9,488 nt of DNA from the NCBI GenBank assembly GCA_025357775.1, contig JANXOQ010000032.1, forward strand, positions 1 to 9,488, read 5' to 3'. The notes beneath the pieces are model-generated. The model was not told the origin of the DNA, did not search any database, and worked only from the letters and a program-made list of their open reading frames with translations. Below are positions 1 to 6,354 of the stretch, piece by piece; position 1 is the stretch's first letter; each line of letters opens with the position of its first letter. The translations under genes were made by a program, and so were the position numbers. This DNA is from Ferruginibacter sp. GTDB lineage: Bacteria; Bacteroidota; Bacteroidia; Chitinophagales; Chitinophagaceae.

Positions 1-115
1 TATTATATACAAAAACCATGCTAAAAACATGAATGCACAACATCTTTTTTTATTCTTTTAGAACTATTTTTATAACCGCACAACAGGTATACTCTTTAAT
101 TTTAAGCCATATTGT

Positions 116-127
116 GTTTATATAAAC
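116..127. promoter_or_regulatory. 12-bp perfect palindrome GTTTATATAAAC (possible operator)
   Basis: The sequence GTTTATATAAAC equals its own reverse complement. Its half-site GTTTATA recurs in a second inverted repeat at 245-263, closer to the kinase start. Two copies of a half-site in one 300-bp upstream region suggest a dimeric regulator binding site. The background is so A/T-rich that chance is a real alternative, and no regulator gene lies beside it. Confidence 0.25.
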
Positions 128-244
128 CTTAGATTTAATTACTAAAAAATAAACAGTTAATAGTGATTGTGACAAAAATGGAGATTGTAATTTTTTATAC
201 AATATTTTAAGTTAATTTTCGTTTTGTTGATATTGCTATAAAAT

Positions 245-263
245 GTTTATACAAAATATAAAC
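245..263. promoter_or_regulatory. 7-bp inverted repeat GTTTATA-N5-TATAAAC (possible operator or leader hairpin)
   Basis: Perfect arms at 245-251 and 257-263 are separated by CAAAA and end 39 bases before the kinase start codon. The arms match the palindrome at 116-127. The position fits either an operator near the promoter or a weak hairpin in the 5' leader. The stem is nearly all A-T pairs, so a stable RNA structure is unlikely. Confidence 0.28.
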
Positions 264-302
264 AAGCTAACCAGGTTGTTTTATAAATTAGAATAAATAA
301 GA

Positions 303-2414
303 ATGAATATTTTAGGTAGTAATATGGCAGATAAATTTTTATACTATGGCACTAATGATAGAATGAAAAATATTACCGTAAAAAAGGGAGTACAAATGAA
401 TATTATTAGCCTAATAACATTTGTAAGTTTTCAGGTTTTTTATATTGTTTTACTATTTTTATCTAACTCAGGTAAAGACAAAATTTATTTTTCTTATCTC
501 ATCATTTTTTTATTAGCCATTATAACTTTTTTGCTTTCTGCATTTGAAAAACGTTTGGCAACTAAAATATTTTTGGTATCTACTTCATATTTAGGTGTTT
601 TTTTCTTTGATGTTTACTTGGGTTCTTCTGTAGGTTTAGCAGTTTATTATTTCCCCTTTCTTTTTGTAACTATAAAAGTTTTTTCTTTTAAAAAAGAAAA
701 AACTTGGCTAATAATATTTATTTTGTTGCCTTTGTTATTAAATATACTGTCTGGTACTATTTTAAAAAAATACTATGATACAAGTATTTTAACATCCCAA
801 AATATTAGAAATTTAAGAACATTTAATTTTACGTTTGCTTTTTTTTTAATAGTTATGTATGCTAACTATATTATAAACTACGAAATTAAAAATGATGCCA
901 TCATAGAAAATTCAAAAATATCTTTACAAACGATAATTGATAATACCAATGGTAGCTTATGGAGCATTGATAATAACTGTGAAATAATAGCAGCTAATAA
1001 ACTTTATACTGAAAGTATGAAGAGAAAATTTAATGTTAAAATAGAGGCTGGATACGATGTTAAAAAACTATCGTATTTTGATGATTTTCCTGAGGAGTGG
1101 TTAATGTTTTTAAAAGAGGCTTTAGATGGAAAAAAAAATATTAAAGAATATAGTATTAATGGAGTAGTACATGAAATACGAACTGCTCCAATAATAAAAG
1201 ATGACAATAAAATAATGGGGGCTGTCTTTCATGACATAAACATAAACTTACGAAAAGAGTATGAAAGAAATTATGATATTGCAAATACAGAATTACAAAA
1301 TGCAGTAAAATCTAAAGAACAGTTTTTATCTAATATGAGCCATGAATTGAGAACACCACTTAACGGTATTATTGGCATTTCTAATATTTTATTATCAGAG
1401 AAAAAATTAGAGTCTCAAAATGAAAATTTAGAAATGCTAAAATATTCTGCTGACCACATGCTTGATATTGTAAATGATATTTTAGACTATAATAAAATAG
1501 ATGCAAAAAAAGTAGAGCTTGAAAATGTAGCATTTGATATAACTACTCTCATAAACAAAGTAGCAATATTTTTTAATCAGCAAGCTTTACAAAAAGGAAT
1601 TAAGCTTTTTGTAGATACAGATAGTGTTAATCAAATAATAGTAACTGGGGATGCGTTAAGGCTAAGACAAATTTTAAATAACTTAATAAGCAATGCTATT
1701 AAATTTACAAATAGAGGAGGAGTATCTATAGTTGTAAAAAAAGTATTAGATAATGAAGATGGAAAAGTAAAAATAAATTTTGCCATTGTAGATTCAGGCA
1801 TAGGCATTCCAGGAAATAAATTGAAATTAATATTTAATAGTTTTGGACAAGCTGATAATGGGGTAGCAAAAAAATATGGTGGTACTGGGCTTGGGCTTAC
1901 TATAAGCGCTAGATTAGTAGAACTAATGGATAGTAAGATAAATGTAGATAGTGTACATGGTAAGGGGAGTACATTTTCTTTTGAGCTAGATATGGGAGTG
2001 GCAGATGAAAAAAGTATTACTCATTTGGAAATAAATAATTTCAGTCCTTTTGAAGGTATTAAGGCACTTTTGGCAGAGGATAATAAAATTAATTTAATGG
2101 TTATAAAACGCTTTTTAAATAGCTGGGGTATTGAAACTGTAAGTGTAGAAAATGGAGAGCATGCGTTACAGTTAGCCAAAGTAGAAAAATTTGATATGAT
2201 ATTAATGGATTTAAATATGCCATTAATGGATGGAAGAACAGCAGCTTTACGAATTAGAAAATTTAATCAAATTATACCTATAATAGCAATAACTGCTAGC
2301 ACAGGGGAAAACTTGAAAAATGAGTTGCTAGGGTTTGGTATAAATGATTACATACCAAAACCGTTTTTGCCAGATGTGTTACATAAAGTAATAAGCAAAA
2401 TATTAGCTAAGTAA
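303..2414 (+). CDS. Membrane-bound hybrid sensor histidine kinase (6TM-PAS-HisKA-HATPase-REC)
   Basis: Hybrid two-component kinase that should autophosphorylate on His and pass the phosphate to its own receiver; the signal is unknown. About six hydrophobic helices occupy residues 33-193, followed by a PAS-like domain (about 208-318) and a short helical linker. HisKA carries SHELRTP with His347. The ATPase domain shows the N box (N460-N464), DSGIGIP (497-503), FNSFGQ (511-516) and GGTGLGL (526-532). The receiver (about 585-700) has the acidic pair E592/D593, phospho-acceptor Asp636 in MDLNMP, Thr664 and Lys686, so all key residues are present. There is no DNA-binding or cyclase output, hence it probably works through an Hpt partner or phosphatase balance encoded elsewhere. 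The start is uncertain: Met8 (324) is an alternative, and Met32 (396) has a GGGAG upstream. I keep the longer form because the hydrophilic FLYYGTND segment before helix 1 resembles the N-terminus of related Bacteroidota six-helix sensors, as I recall them. Confidence 0.95.
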   Translation: MNILGSNMADKFLYYGTNDRMKNITVKKGVQMNIISLITFVSFQVFYIVLLFLSNSGKDKIYFSYLIIFLLAIITFLLSAFEKRLATKIFLVSTSYLGVFFFDVYLGSSVGLAVYYFPFLFVTIKVFSFKKEKTWLIIFILLPLLLNILSGTILKKYYDTSILTSQNIRNLRTFNFTFAFFLIVMYANYIINYEIKNDAIIENSKISLQTIIDNTNGSLWSIDNNCEIIAANKLYTESMKRKFNVKIEAGYDVKKLSYFDDFPEEWLMFLKEALDGKKNIKEYSINGVVHEIRTAPIIKDDNKIMGAVFHDININLRKEYERNYDIANTELQNAVKSKEQFLSNMSHELRTPLNGIIGISNILLSEKKLESQNENLEMLKYSADHMLDIVNDILDYNKIDAKKVELENVAFDITTLINKVAIFFNQQALQKGIKLFVDTDSVNQIIVTGDALRLRQILNNLISNAIKFTNRGGVSIVVKKVLDNEDGKVKINFAIVDSGIGIPGNKLKLIFNSFGQADNGVAKKYGGTGLGLTISARLVELMDSKINVDSVHGKGSTFSFELDMGVADEKSITHLEINNFSPFEGIKALLAEDNKINLMVIKRFLNSWGIETVSVENGEHALQLAKVEKFDMILMDLNMPLMDGRTAALRIRKFNQIIPIIAITASTGENLKNELLGFGINDYIPKPFLPDVLHKVISKILAK

Positions 2415-2434
2415 AATATTTTGTAAATATTTTA
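2412..2434 (+). terminator. A/T-only hairpin at the kinase stop codon
   Basis: A perfect 10-bp inverted repeat, TAAAATATTT (2412-2421) and AAATATTTTA (2425-2434), flanks the 3-base loop TGT. The left arm contains the kinase's own TAA stop. The stem has no G-C pair and is followed by A residues, with a T-run only at about 2450, so it is not a canonical Rho-independent terminator. It may protect the mRNA 3' end or be incidental to base composition. Confidence 0.25.
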
Positions 2435-2497
2435 AAAAAATATACAAATGTTTTTTATTTTAGAGTATAAGATTTTTTTAGCTTGTAGTATATATCC

Positions 2498-2505
2498 TAC
2501 ATTTG
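2498..2505 (+). promoter_or_regulatory. Bacteroidota -7 promoter element TACATTTG before the nuclease
   Basis: TACATTTG is a perfect match to the Bacteroidota -7 consensus TAnnTTTG. It lies 22 bases before the nuclease start, which predicts a leader of roughly 15 bases. A well-spaced -33 TTG is missing: the nearest TTG (2483-2485) is only 12 bases away, while a T-run sits at the expected distance. This supports the nuclease having its own promoter rather than depending on read-through from the kinase. Confidence 0.45.
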
Positions 2506-2527
2506 TGTAAAATTATTACACTGCTTT

Positions 2528-3319
2528 ATGAAAAAGTATATAAAAATTTATTTGTTTGTTTTAGTTATTTGCATCCCAATTTCTAGCCATGCATGGGGCT
2601 TGCTAGGGCATCGCATTGTAGGGCAAATAGCAAGTAGTTATATTACACAAAAAACCAAATCCGAAATTATTAAAATACTTGGGTTTGAGAGTTTAGCCAT
2701 GGCAAGTAATTGGCCAGATTTTATAAAAAGTGACCCTAGCTTTAAATATCTTTCACTTTGGCATTATGTCAATATAAAATCTGGTTTAACATTTAATGAA
2801 GTAGACTCTGCACTTAAAGAAGATACAACCACCAATGCATTTACAAAAACAAACTTTTTAATAAACGAATTAAAAAAAAATAAACTACTTCCTACAGAAA
2901 AAAAAATTTTTTACCTACGTTTGCTTATTCATATAATTGGAGATTTGCACCAACCAATGCACCTTGGAAAAATAGAAGACCGTGGAGGAAATGCTATAAA
3001 GGTAAAATGGTTTAATGATGATGTAAACTTGCACCAAATATGGGATGAAAAGCTCATCAGTTTTCAAGAGCTCAGTTACACAGAATATGCAGCTTCTATA
3101 AACAATACTACAATAGAGCAACGTAGCACTTGGCAAAAACAAACACTTACCCAATGGATGTTTGATACCTATCAACTTTCTGAGAAAGTATATGCATCAA
3201 CAATACCAGATAGCAGGCTAGATTTTGGATATAACTTTAAATTTATAGCAGCTTTAAATGACCAATTATTAAAAGGGGGTGTACATTTAGCTGGCGTATT
3301 AAACGATATTTTTAAATAG
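2528..3319 (+). CDS. Secreted S1/P1-type zinc nuclease
   Basis: Exported trinuclear-zinc phosphodiesterase that should cleave single-stranded DNA/RNA and possibly remove 3' phosphates; a nutrient-scavenging role is inferred. A signal peptide (residues 1-22, ending SHA) puts Trp23 at the mature N-terminus, as this family requires because the terminal Trp itself binds zinc. The remaining ligands are all visible: His28, Asp64 (NWPD), His79 (WHY), His135 and Asp139 (HIIGD), His145 (HQPMH), His169 and Asp173 (HQIWD). All nine expected positions are present, so the enzyme should be active. The 263-aa length is usual for the bacterial family. It sits 113 bases after the kinase, with its own -7 element, and converges on the next gene. 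A phospholipase C-like activity is a fold-level alternative, but the spacing fits nuclease P1/S1 better. Confidence 0.94.
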   Translation: MKKYIKIYLFVLVICIPISSHAWGLLGHRIVGQIASSYITQKTKSEIIKILGFESLAMASNWPDFIKSDPSFKYLSLWHYVNIKSGLTFNEVDSALKEDTTTNAFTKTNFLINELKKNKLLPTEKKIFYLRLLIHIIGDLHQPMHLGKIEDRGGNAIKVKWFNDDVNLHQIWDEKLISFQELSYTEYAASINNTTIEQRSTWQKQTLTQWMFDTYQLSEKVYASTIPDSRLDFGYNFKFIAALNDQLLKGGVHLAGVLNDIFK

Positions 3320-3334
3320 TTCTTTTCTTTTTTT

Positions 3335-3381
3335 AAAATAAAGGGTAGTAATTATTTTTAATAACTATACTTTATTTTTTT
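3335..3381. terminator. Hairpin between convergent genes, probable (bidirectional) terminator
   Basis: Outer arms AAAATAAAG (3335-3343) and CTTTATTTT (3370-3378) pair perfectly. An inner stem TAG/CTA plus TTATT/AATAA closes on a TTT loop, with a small interior loop and a 3-base bulge. On + the stem is followed by further T residues to 3381. It begins 16 bases after the nuclease stop and overlaps the last codons and TAG stop of the minus-strand gene. It probably ends nuclease transcription; on the minus strand no T-run follows, so termination there is less certain. Confidence 0.5.
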
Positions 3382-3667
3382 CAGCCTCTCTTGCCTCCAC
3401 TTCGTACTTATTATTGTAATAGCCCACTCTCATCCATTCCCACAAATATTTTATCAAAAAAAGAAAAAACCCATGTTCTCTAAATTGTTTTATATGGCAT
3501 TGCTCGTGACTAACCCAGTTTTTATCTGCTAAAAATTGTGCTTTAGTAGCCCCATACAAATGAATGGTTTTTCCTAATACCATGGCTATAGCACCAGCAT
3601 TCATTTTTTTAGCAGCTAATCGAGCTTGCCAAGAATTTTCTTTAATATAGTATTCGGGCTTACTCAT
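3365..3667 (-). CDS. Small HExxH-motif protein, putative zincin of unknown function
   Basis: A 100-residue protein with no signal peptide or clear membrane helix. It carries the zincin-like motif HEQCH (His54, Glu55, His58) followed by an aromatic-rich segment and an acidic segment (Glu89, Glu91, Glu94, Glu96) that could supply the third zinc ligand. This arrangement recalls compact domains of the DUF4157 kind, though I cannot confirm membership. Its ATG lies inside the end of the upstream bcp gene: its first 8 bases overlap the bcp 3' end, stop codon included, which points to translational coupling and one mRNA. No substrate can be named. It could be a small peptidase or a non-catalytic metal-binding protein. 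The Cys in the motif (Cys57) is notable next to a thiol peroxidase, but any functional link is inference. Confidence 0.82.
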   Translation of the reverse strand: MSKPEYYIKENSWQARLAAKKMNAGAIAMVLGKTIHLYGATKAQFLADKNWVSHEQCHIKQFREHGFFLFLIKYLWEWMRVGYYNNKYEVEAREAEKNKV

Positions 3668-4151
3668 ACCAAGCAGCTAATACTTCGTCAGTATGATTTT
3701 TTGTGTCAGGTTTGGTAATTATGTTTTTTATTTTGCCTTTTTCATCTAATAAAAAGGTAGTACGGTGTATGCCATCGTAGGTTTTACCCATAAATTGTTT
3801 TGTACCCCACACACCATATTTTTCTGCTATGCTATGGTCTTCATCTGCAATAAGTGCAAATGGTAATTCGTATTTTTCTTCAAATTTTTTATGCTTTTTT
3901 ACTGGGTCTGGGCTTATACCAATTATTTCAAAGCCATCTTGTAGCAGGTTTGTATAATTATCTCTAAGATTGCAAGCTTGTGCCGTGCAGCCTGGGGTAT
4001 CATCTTTTGGATAAAAATATATTATTACCTTTTTTCCAACAAAGTCCTTTAGGGCAATGGTTTCAGCGTTTTGGTCTATGCCATAAAAAGCAGGTGCTGC
4101 TTTGCCTATTTTTAAATCTCCAAAGGGTGGGGTATTGGTTTCTTTTTTCAT
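3660..4151 (-). CDS. bcp: Thiol peroxidase of the Bcp/PrxQ peroxiredoxin family
   Basis: Cytoplasmic peroxiredoxin that reduces hydrogen peroxide and organic hydroperoxides using thioredoxin-type reductants. The peroxidatic cysteine is Cys55 in the TPGCT motif, with Thr52 and Pro53 in the expected places. Cys60, five residues later, is the resolving cysteine of the atypical 2-Cys Bcp/PrxQ subtype. The conserved Arg130 (GIHRTTF) completes the active site. The 163-aa length fits the family, with a short polar N-terminal extension of about 12 residues before the usual start of the fold at LKIGKAAP. It is first in a two-gene minus-strand unit and overlaps the HEQCH protein gene by 8 bases. No OxyR-type site or perfect -7 element is visible in its upstream gap. 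Confidence 0.95.
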   Translation of the reverse strand: MKKETNTPPFGDLKIGKAAPAFYGIDQNAETIALKDFVGKKVIIYFYPKDDTPGCTAQACNLRDNYTNLLQDGFEIIGISPDPVKKHKKFEEKYELPFALIADEDHSIAEKYGVWGTKQFMGKTYDGIHRTTFLLDEKGKIKNIITKPDTKNHTDEVLAAWYE

Positions 4152-4333
4152 ATTTATTTATTTTTAAGCAATGTTGATGAGGGTTTCTTAAATTGTTTTA
4201 GTTTAAAATAATTTTTTAATAATTAAAATTTTCTTTTTTTCCAGTAAGTCGGTAAGATTTTATCTTTTTTCTTTTAATTCATAATATCTTTTAAGGTTGT
4301 GTTTTTAAATTTTCTGTTTGTTCAATGGGTCTT

Positions 4334-4358
4334 AAAAAACAAATTATAATAATTTGTT
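4334..4358 (-). terminator. Probable Rho-independent terminator of the M23 peptidase gene
   Basis: A perfect 9-bp inverted repeat (AACAAATTA at 4338-4346, TAATTTGTT at 4350-4358, 3-base loop) is followed on the minus strand by TTTT at 4337-4334. It lies about 65 bases downstream of the M23 peptidase stop codon. The stem is A/T-rich with one G-C pair near its base, so it would be weak, but stem plus T-run is in the correct orientation to end the M23 transcript before the bcp unit. Confidence 0.42.
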
Positions 4359-4383
4359 GAAGAAAATAATTTTAAATTTAATG

Positions 4384-4423
4384 AACCAGTCACCTAACCA
4401 ACTAATAAACCAAGCAACCAACC
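4384..4423. repeat. Degenerate ACC-rich short repeat just after the M23 stop codon
   Basis: Six ACC/AACC units occur in 40 bases in an otherwise A/T-dominated gap. On the transcribed minus strand this reads as GG pairs separated by TT-rich spacers, directly after the M23 TAG stop. Composition differs sharply from its surroundings. It may be a slipped-strand simple repeat or an element of the 3' untranslated region; no function can be assigned. Confidence 0.4.
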
Positions 4424-6118
4424 CTATCGAGTAAATCTATAAACCCTCTCCGCAATATTACCCACTTGGTCTGTAGCAGATATTTTTAATACATGCTCAC
4501 CAGCAGTGCAACGTTCATCAAATTTGTAAATAAAATTTATGCCTTTATCATTGCTAAAGCGTAACCATTTTCCATCAAGCAATGCAGTAAAATGTAAAAT
4601 ATCTTCTGTATTATCTTTTATGTTAAACATTATTCTACTGAGCCCTGCTGCATTTATACCATCTCTAAAACCTACTGGTACAATATTAGGCGGCTCTCTA
4701 TCTACCAACAATTGAAAATTGCCAAACTCTCTAAACGAGGCGGTATACCAACCATCACCTAAATTGGCTTTTGCAAAATCTTTTTTATTTCCGTAAAACC
4801 GTTCCATTACTATCTTTCCAGTATCTTCTATAGCAAATTTTTCTCGTATGCTTACAGGGTACATGCATTGCACAGGTACAGTAGCATTGTGCAGTTGATA
4901 GATATTTTTGCCTGTAGCAGACGGAATTTCAGCATAGTTAAAATATACTGTATCGTAAATAGCGTTCTCTGGTAAATAAAATTTTAATTTACTATTTTCA
5001 AAAATATTTATATAGTTAGGGATTAATTTTTGAGTACAATTAATACGTTGCTTTGTAGCAATATTTGATGCAGCAATTTCAAATTTTAAAGTAGATTGAT
5101 TGCCATTGGCATCTGCAACAATAATTTTTATAGTATGTATTTCCCCACTCTCTAAATTTATAATACCCTTACTTTCATCAGTGGTGTAAATAAAATTTTC
5201 GTACCCTGGCATAGGCGATAAATGCTGTAGATATGGCCCACCGTTTGCTTTCAATTTATGGTCAATGTGCGCATTCATATACCTTGTTTCTGCATAGCTA
5301 ATACTGTCTATTTCAAAACGACTTATTCTTTTACCATTATCAAAAACAGCTGCGCCGTACACCCCATTTGGGTTAGCACTCATGCTCGTTTTATCTTGCA
5401 TGGTAAGCGCAAAACTTACTGCATTGGTATTGGTAGTAATTTTATTACCTATAATTGAGTATACACCATTTACTTTTTTTAAAGAAAATATTTTTGGTGA
5501 TTGATTATAAGTACTAATACTCCTATCGTACATTGCTAGTCTTATAATTTCTGGTGGGGTGTTATCTGTAATTGGCAAGCCAAACATTAGTTGATTTAAG
5601 CATTTATCTGTTTTCGTATCTCTTATTTCAAAATGTAAATGAGGGCCTTGTGAGCCGCCTGTGTTCCCACTTGCTGCTATATAATCTCCTTTTTTTACTC
5701 TAAATAAATTTACTGGAATATCTAAAAATACTTTCCATTTTTGTAAGCTATATTGTTCGCTGGTTATATATTTTTCGAGTGCAGGTTCAAACGCATTTAG
5801 ATGAGCATATACCGTTGTTAATCCATTAGGATGGTTTATATAAATACATCTTCCAAAACCATAAGGCTCTATTTTTACTTTAGCTATGTAGCCATCTGCT
5901 GCTGCAAATATAGCGGCATTTTCTCGGTGGTCAGTTTGGCAATCAAGCCCCATGTGGTAATGGTTTGGGCGTAGTTCCCCAAAGTTTGCTACAATACCAA
6001 TATTAGCGCCAACAGGCCAGCCAAAATAATTTTGCGGGTATTTATTAGGTGAAAATATTTGGGCATTTAAACATAATGTAAAGCAGCTAAAGAAAAAAAG
6101 AAACGAAAGAAAACGCAT
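4424..6118 (-). CDS. Secreted M23-family metallopeptidase with C-terminal Ig-like repeats
   Basis: Exported zinc peptidase of the LytM/lysostaphin type, expected to cut peptide cross-links of peptidoglycan in the periplasm. A signal peptide spans residues 1-19 (ending LNA, no lipobox). The catalytic domain (about 30-170) has HMGLD (zinc ligands His55 and Asp59), YAH (catalytic His106) and GPHLHFE (His160, ligand His162), so the site is complete. An insert of about 30 residues lies between YAH and the last motif. The remaining 390 residues contain two related beta-rich modules: each opens with a D-x-x-PP-x-I motif (185-191 and 473-479) and ends with a G-E-H/I...K-I...D...G-N pattern (325-340 and 540-554). 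They look like Ig-like domains for binding or spacing. The gene is monocistronic, with its own -7 element and likely terminator, and diverges from the transporter unit. A regulatory or scaffold role is possible. Confidence 0.93.
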   Translation of the reverse strand: MRFLSFLFFFSCFTLCLNAQIFSPNKYPQNYFGWPVGANIGIVANFGELRPNHYHMGLDCQTDHRENAAIFAAADGYIAKVKIEPYGFGRCIYINHPNGLTTVYAHLNAFEPALEKYITSEQYSLQKWKVFLDIPVNLFRVKKGDYIAASGNTGGSQGPHLHFEIRDTKTDKCLNQLMFGLPITDNTPPEIIRLAMYDRSISTYNQSPKIFSLKKVNGVYSIIGNKITTNTNAVSFALTMQDKTSMSANPNGVYGAAVFDNGKRISRFEIDSISYAETRYMNAHIDHKLKANGGPYLQHLSPMPGYENFIYTTDESKGIINLESGEIHTIKIIVADANGNQSTLKFEIAASNIATKQRINCTQKLIPNYINIFENSKLKFYLPENAIYDTVYFNYAEIPSATGKNIYQLHNATVPVQCMYPVSIREKFAIEDTGKIVMERFYGNKKDFAKANLGDGWYTASFREFGNFQLLVDREPPNIVPVGFRDGINAAGLSRIMFNIKDNTEDILHFTALLDGKWLRFSNDKGINFIYKFDERCTAGEHVLKISATDQVGNIAERVYRFTR

Positions 6119-6154
6119 GCAGAAAGATTGTAAAAATTAAAAGAATGTGTTTTA

Positions 6155-6162
6155 CAAAAGTA
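6155..6162 (-). promoter_or_regulatory. Bacteroidota -7 promoter element TACTTTTG before the M23 peptidase
   Basis: On the minus strand 6162 to 6155 reads TACTTTTG, a perfect TAnnTTTG match, 36 bases upstream of the M23 start codon. This predicts a leader of about 30 bases. No TTG is found at the expected -33 distance. Orientation and position still make this the best promoter candidate for the gene. Confidence 0.42.
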
Positions 6163-6243
6163 ATGCATAAAAGATTGCGCTTAATTTTGGCAGTAAAAAA
6201 GGTATAAGTAAATTGTACAGCGTTTGTTTGGCAATTAAGAAAG

Positions 6244-6255
6244 CTATAATTATAG
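6244..6255. promoter_or_regulatory. 12-bp perfect palindrome CTATAATTATAG in the divergent intergenic region
   Basis: CTATAATTATAG equals its own reverse complement and lies near the middle of the 236-bp region between the divergent M23 and transporter genes, a position where a shared operator could act on both. It is unrelated to the GTTTATA palindromes near the window's start. Symmetry of this length in A/T-rich DNA may be chance. Confidence 0.2.
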
Positions 6256-6354
6256 TCCGTCCCTAATCAATATTTAAGTTTTCACTACATCAATAAAATT
6301 TTTTTTTCCTATCTTACCATTTTTATATTTAGTATTTATACCAAAAATTAAATT

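Larger units (their letters stand above)
1..302. other. A/T-rich intergenic region upstream of the hybrid kinase
   Basis: No coding region or RNA gene can be supported here on either strand. The stretch is very A/T-rich and must hold the promoter of the sensor kinase, but I find no perfect TAnnTTTG element on the plus strand (the nearest is TCGTTTTG at 219-226, without a well-placed TTG upstream). The only clear structure is two palindromes with the same GTTTATA half-site, listed separately. An in-frame stop (TAA at 294-296) lies just before the kinase start, so the kinase frame cannot extend further upstream. Confidence 0.6.

Noticed and set aside
2483..2505. TTG (2483-2485) as a -33 partner of the TACATTTG element
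   Set aside because: The spacing of 12 bases is far below the usual 17-23 for Bacteroidota promoters, so only the -7 element is kept.
2915..3175. A minus-strand open frame of 86 codons inside the nuclease gene
   Set aside because: It covers the nuclease zinc-ligand region, which is clearly under coding constraint on the plus strand; the antisense translation shows no recognisable domain.
3660..3667. The 8-base bcp/HEQCH gene overlap as a programmed frameshift joining the two proteins
   Set aside because: No slippery heptamer is seen at the junction, and both proteins are complete domains with their own start and stop; simple translational coupling explains the overlap.
3980..4177. A plus-strand open frame of 65 codons across the bcp 5' end
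   Set aside because: Antisense to the Bcp catalytic motif, without a promoter or family resemblance; a shadow of bcp.
4152..4383. Possible small RNA or small gene in the gap between bcp and the M23 gene
   Set aside because: Apart from the terminator-like hairpin at 4334-4358 the stretch is low-complexity A/T sequence with frequent stops in all frames and no promoter match for an independent transcript.
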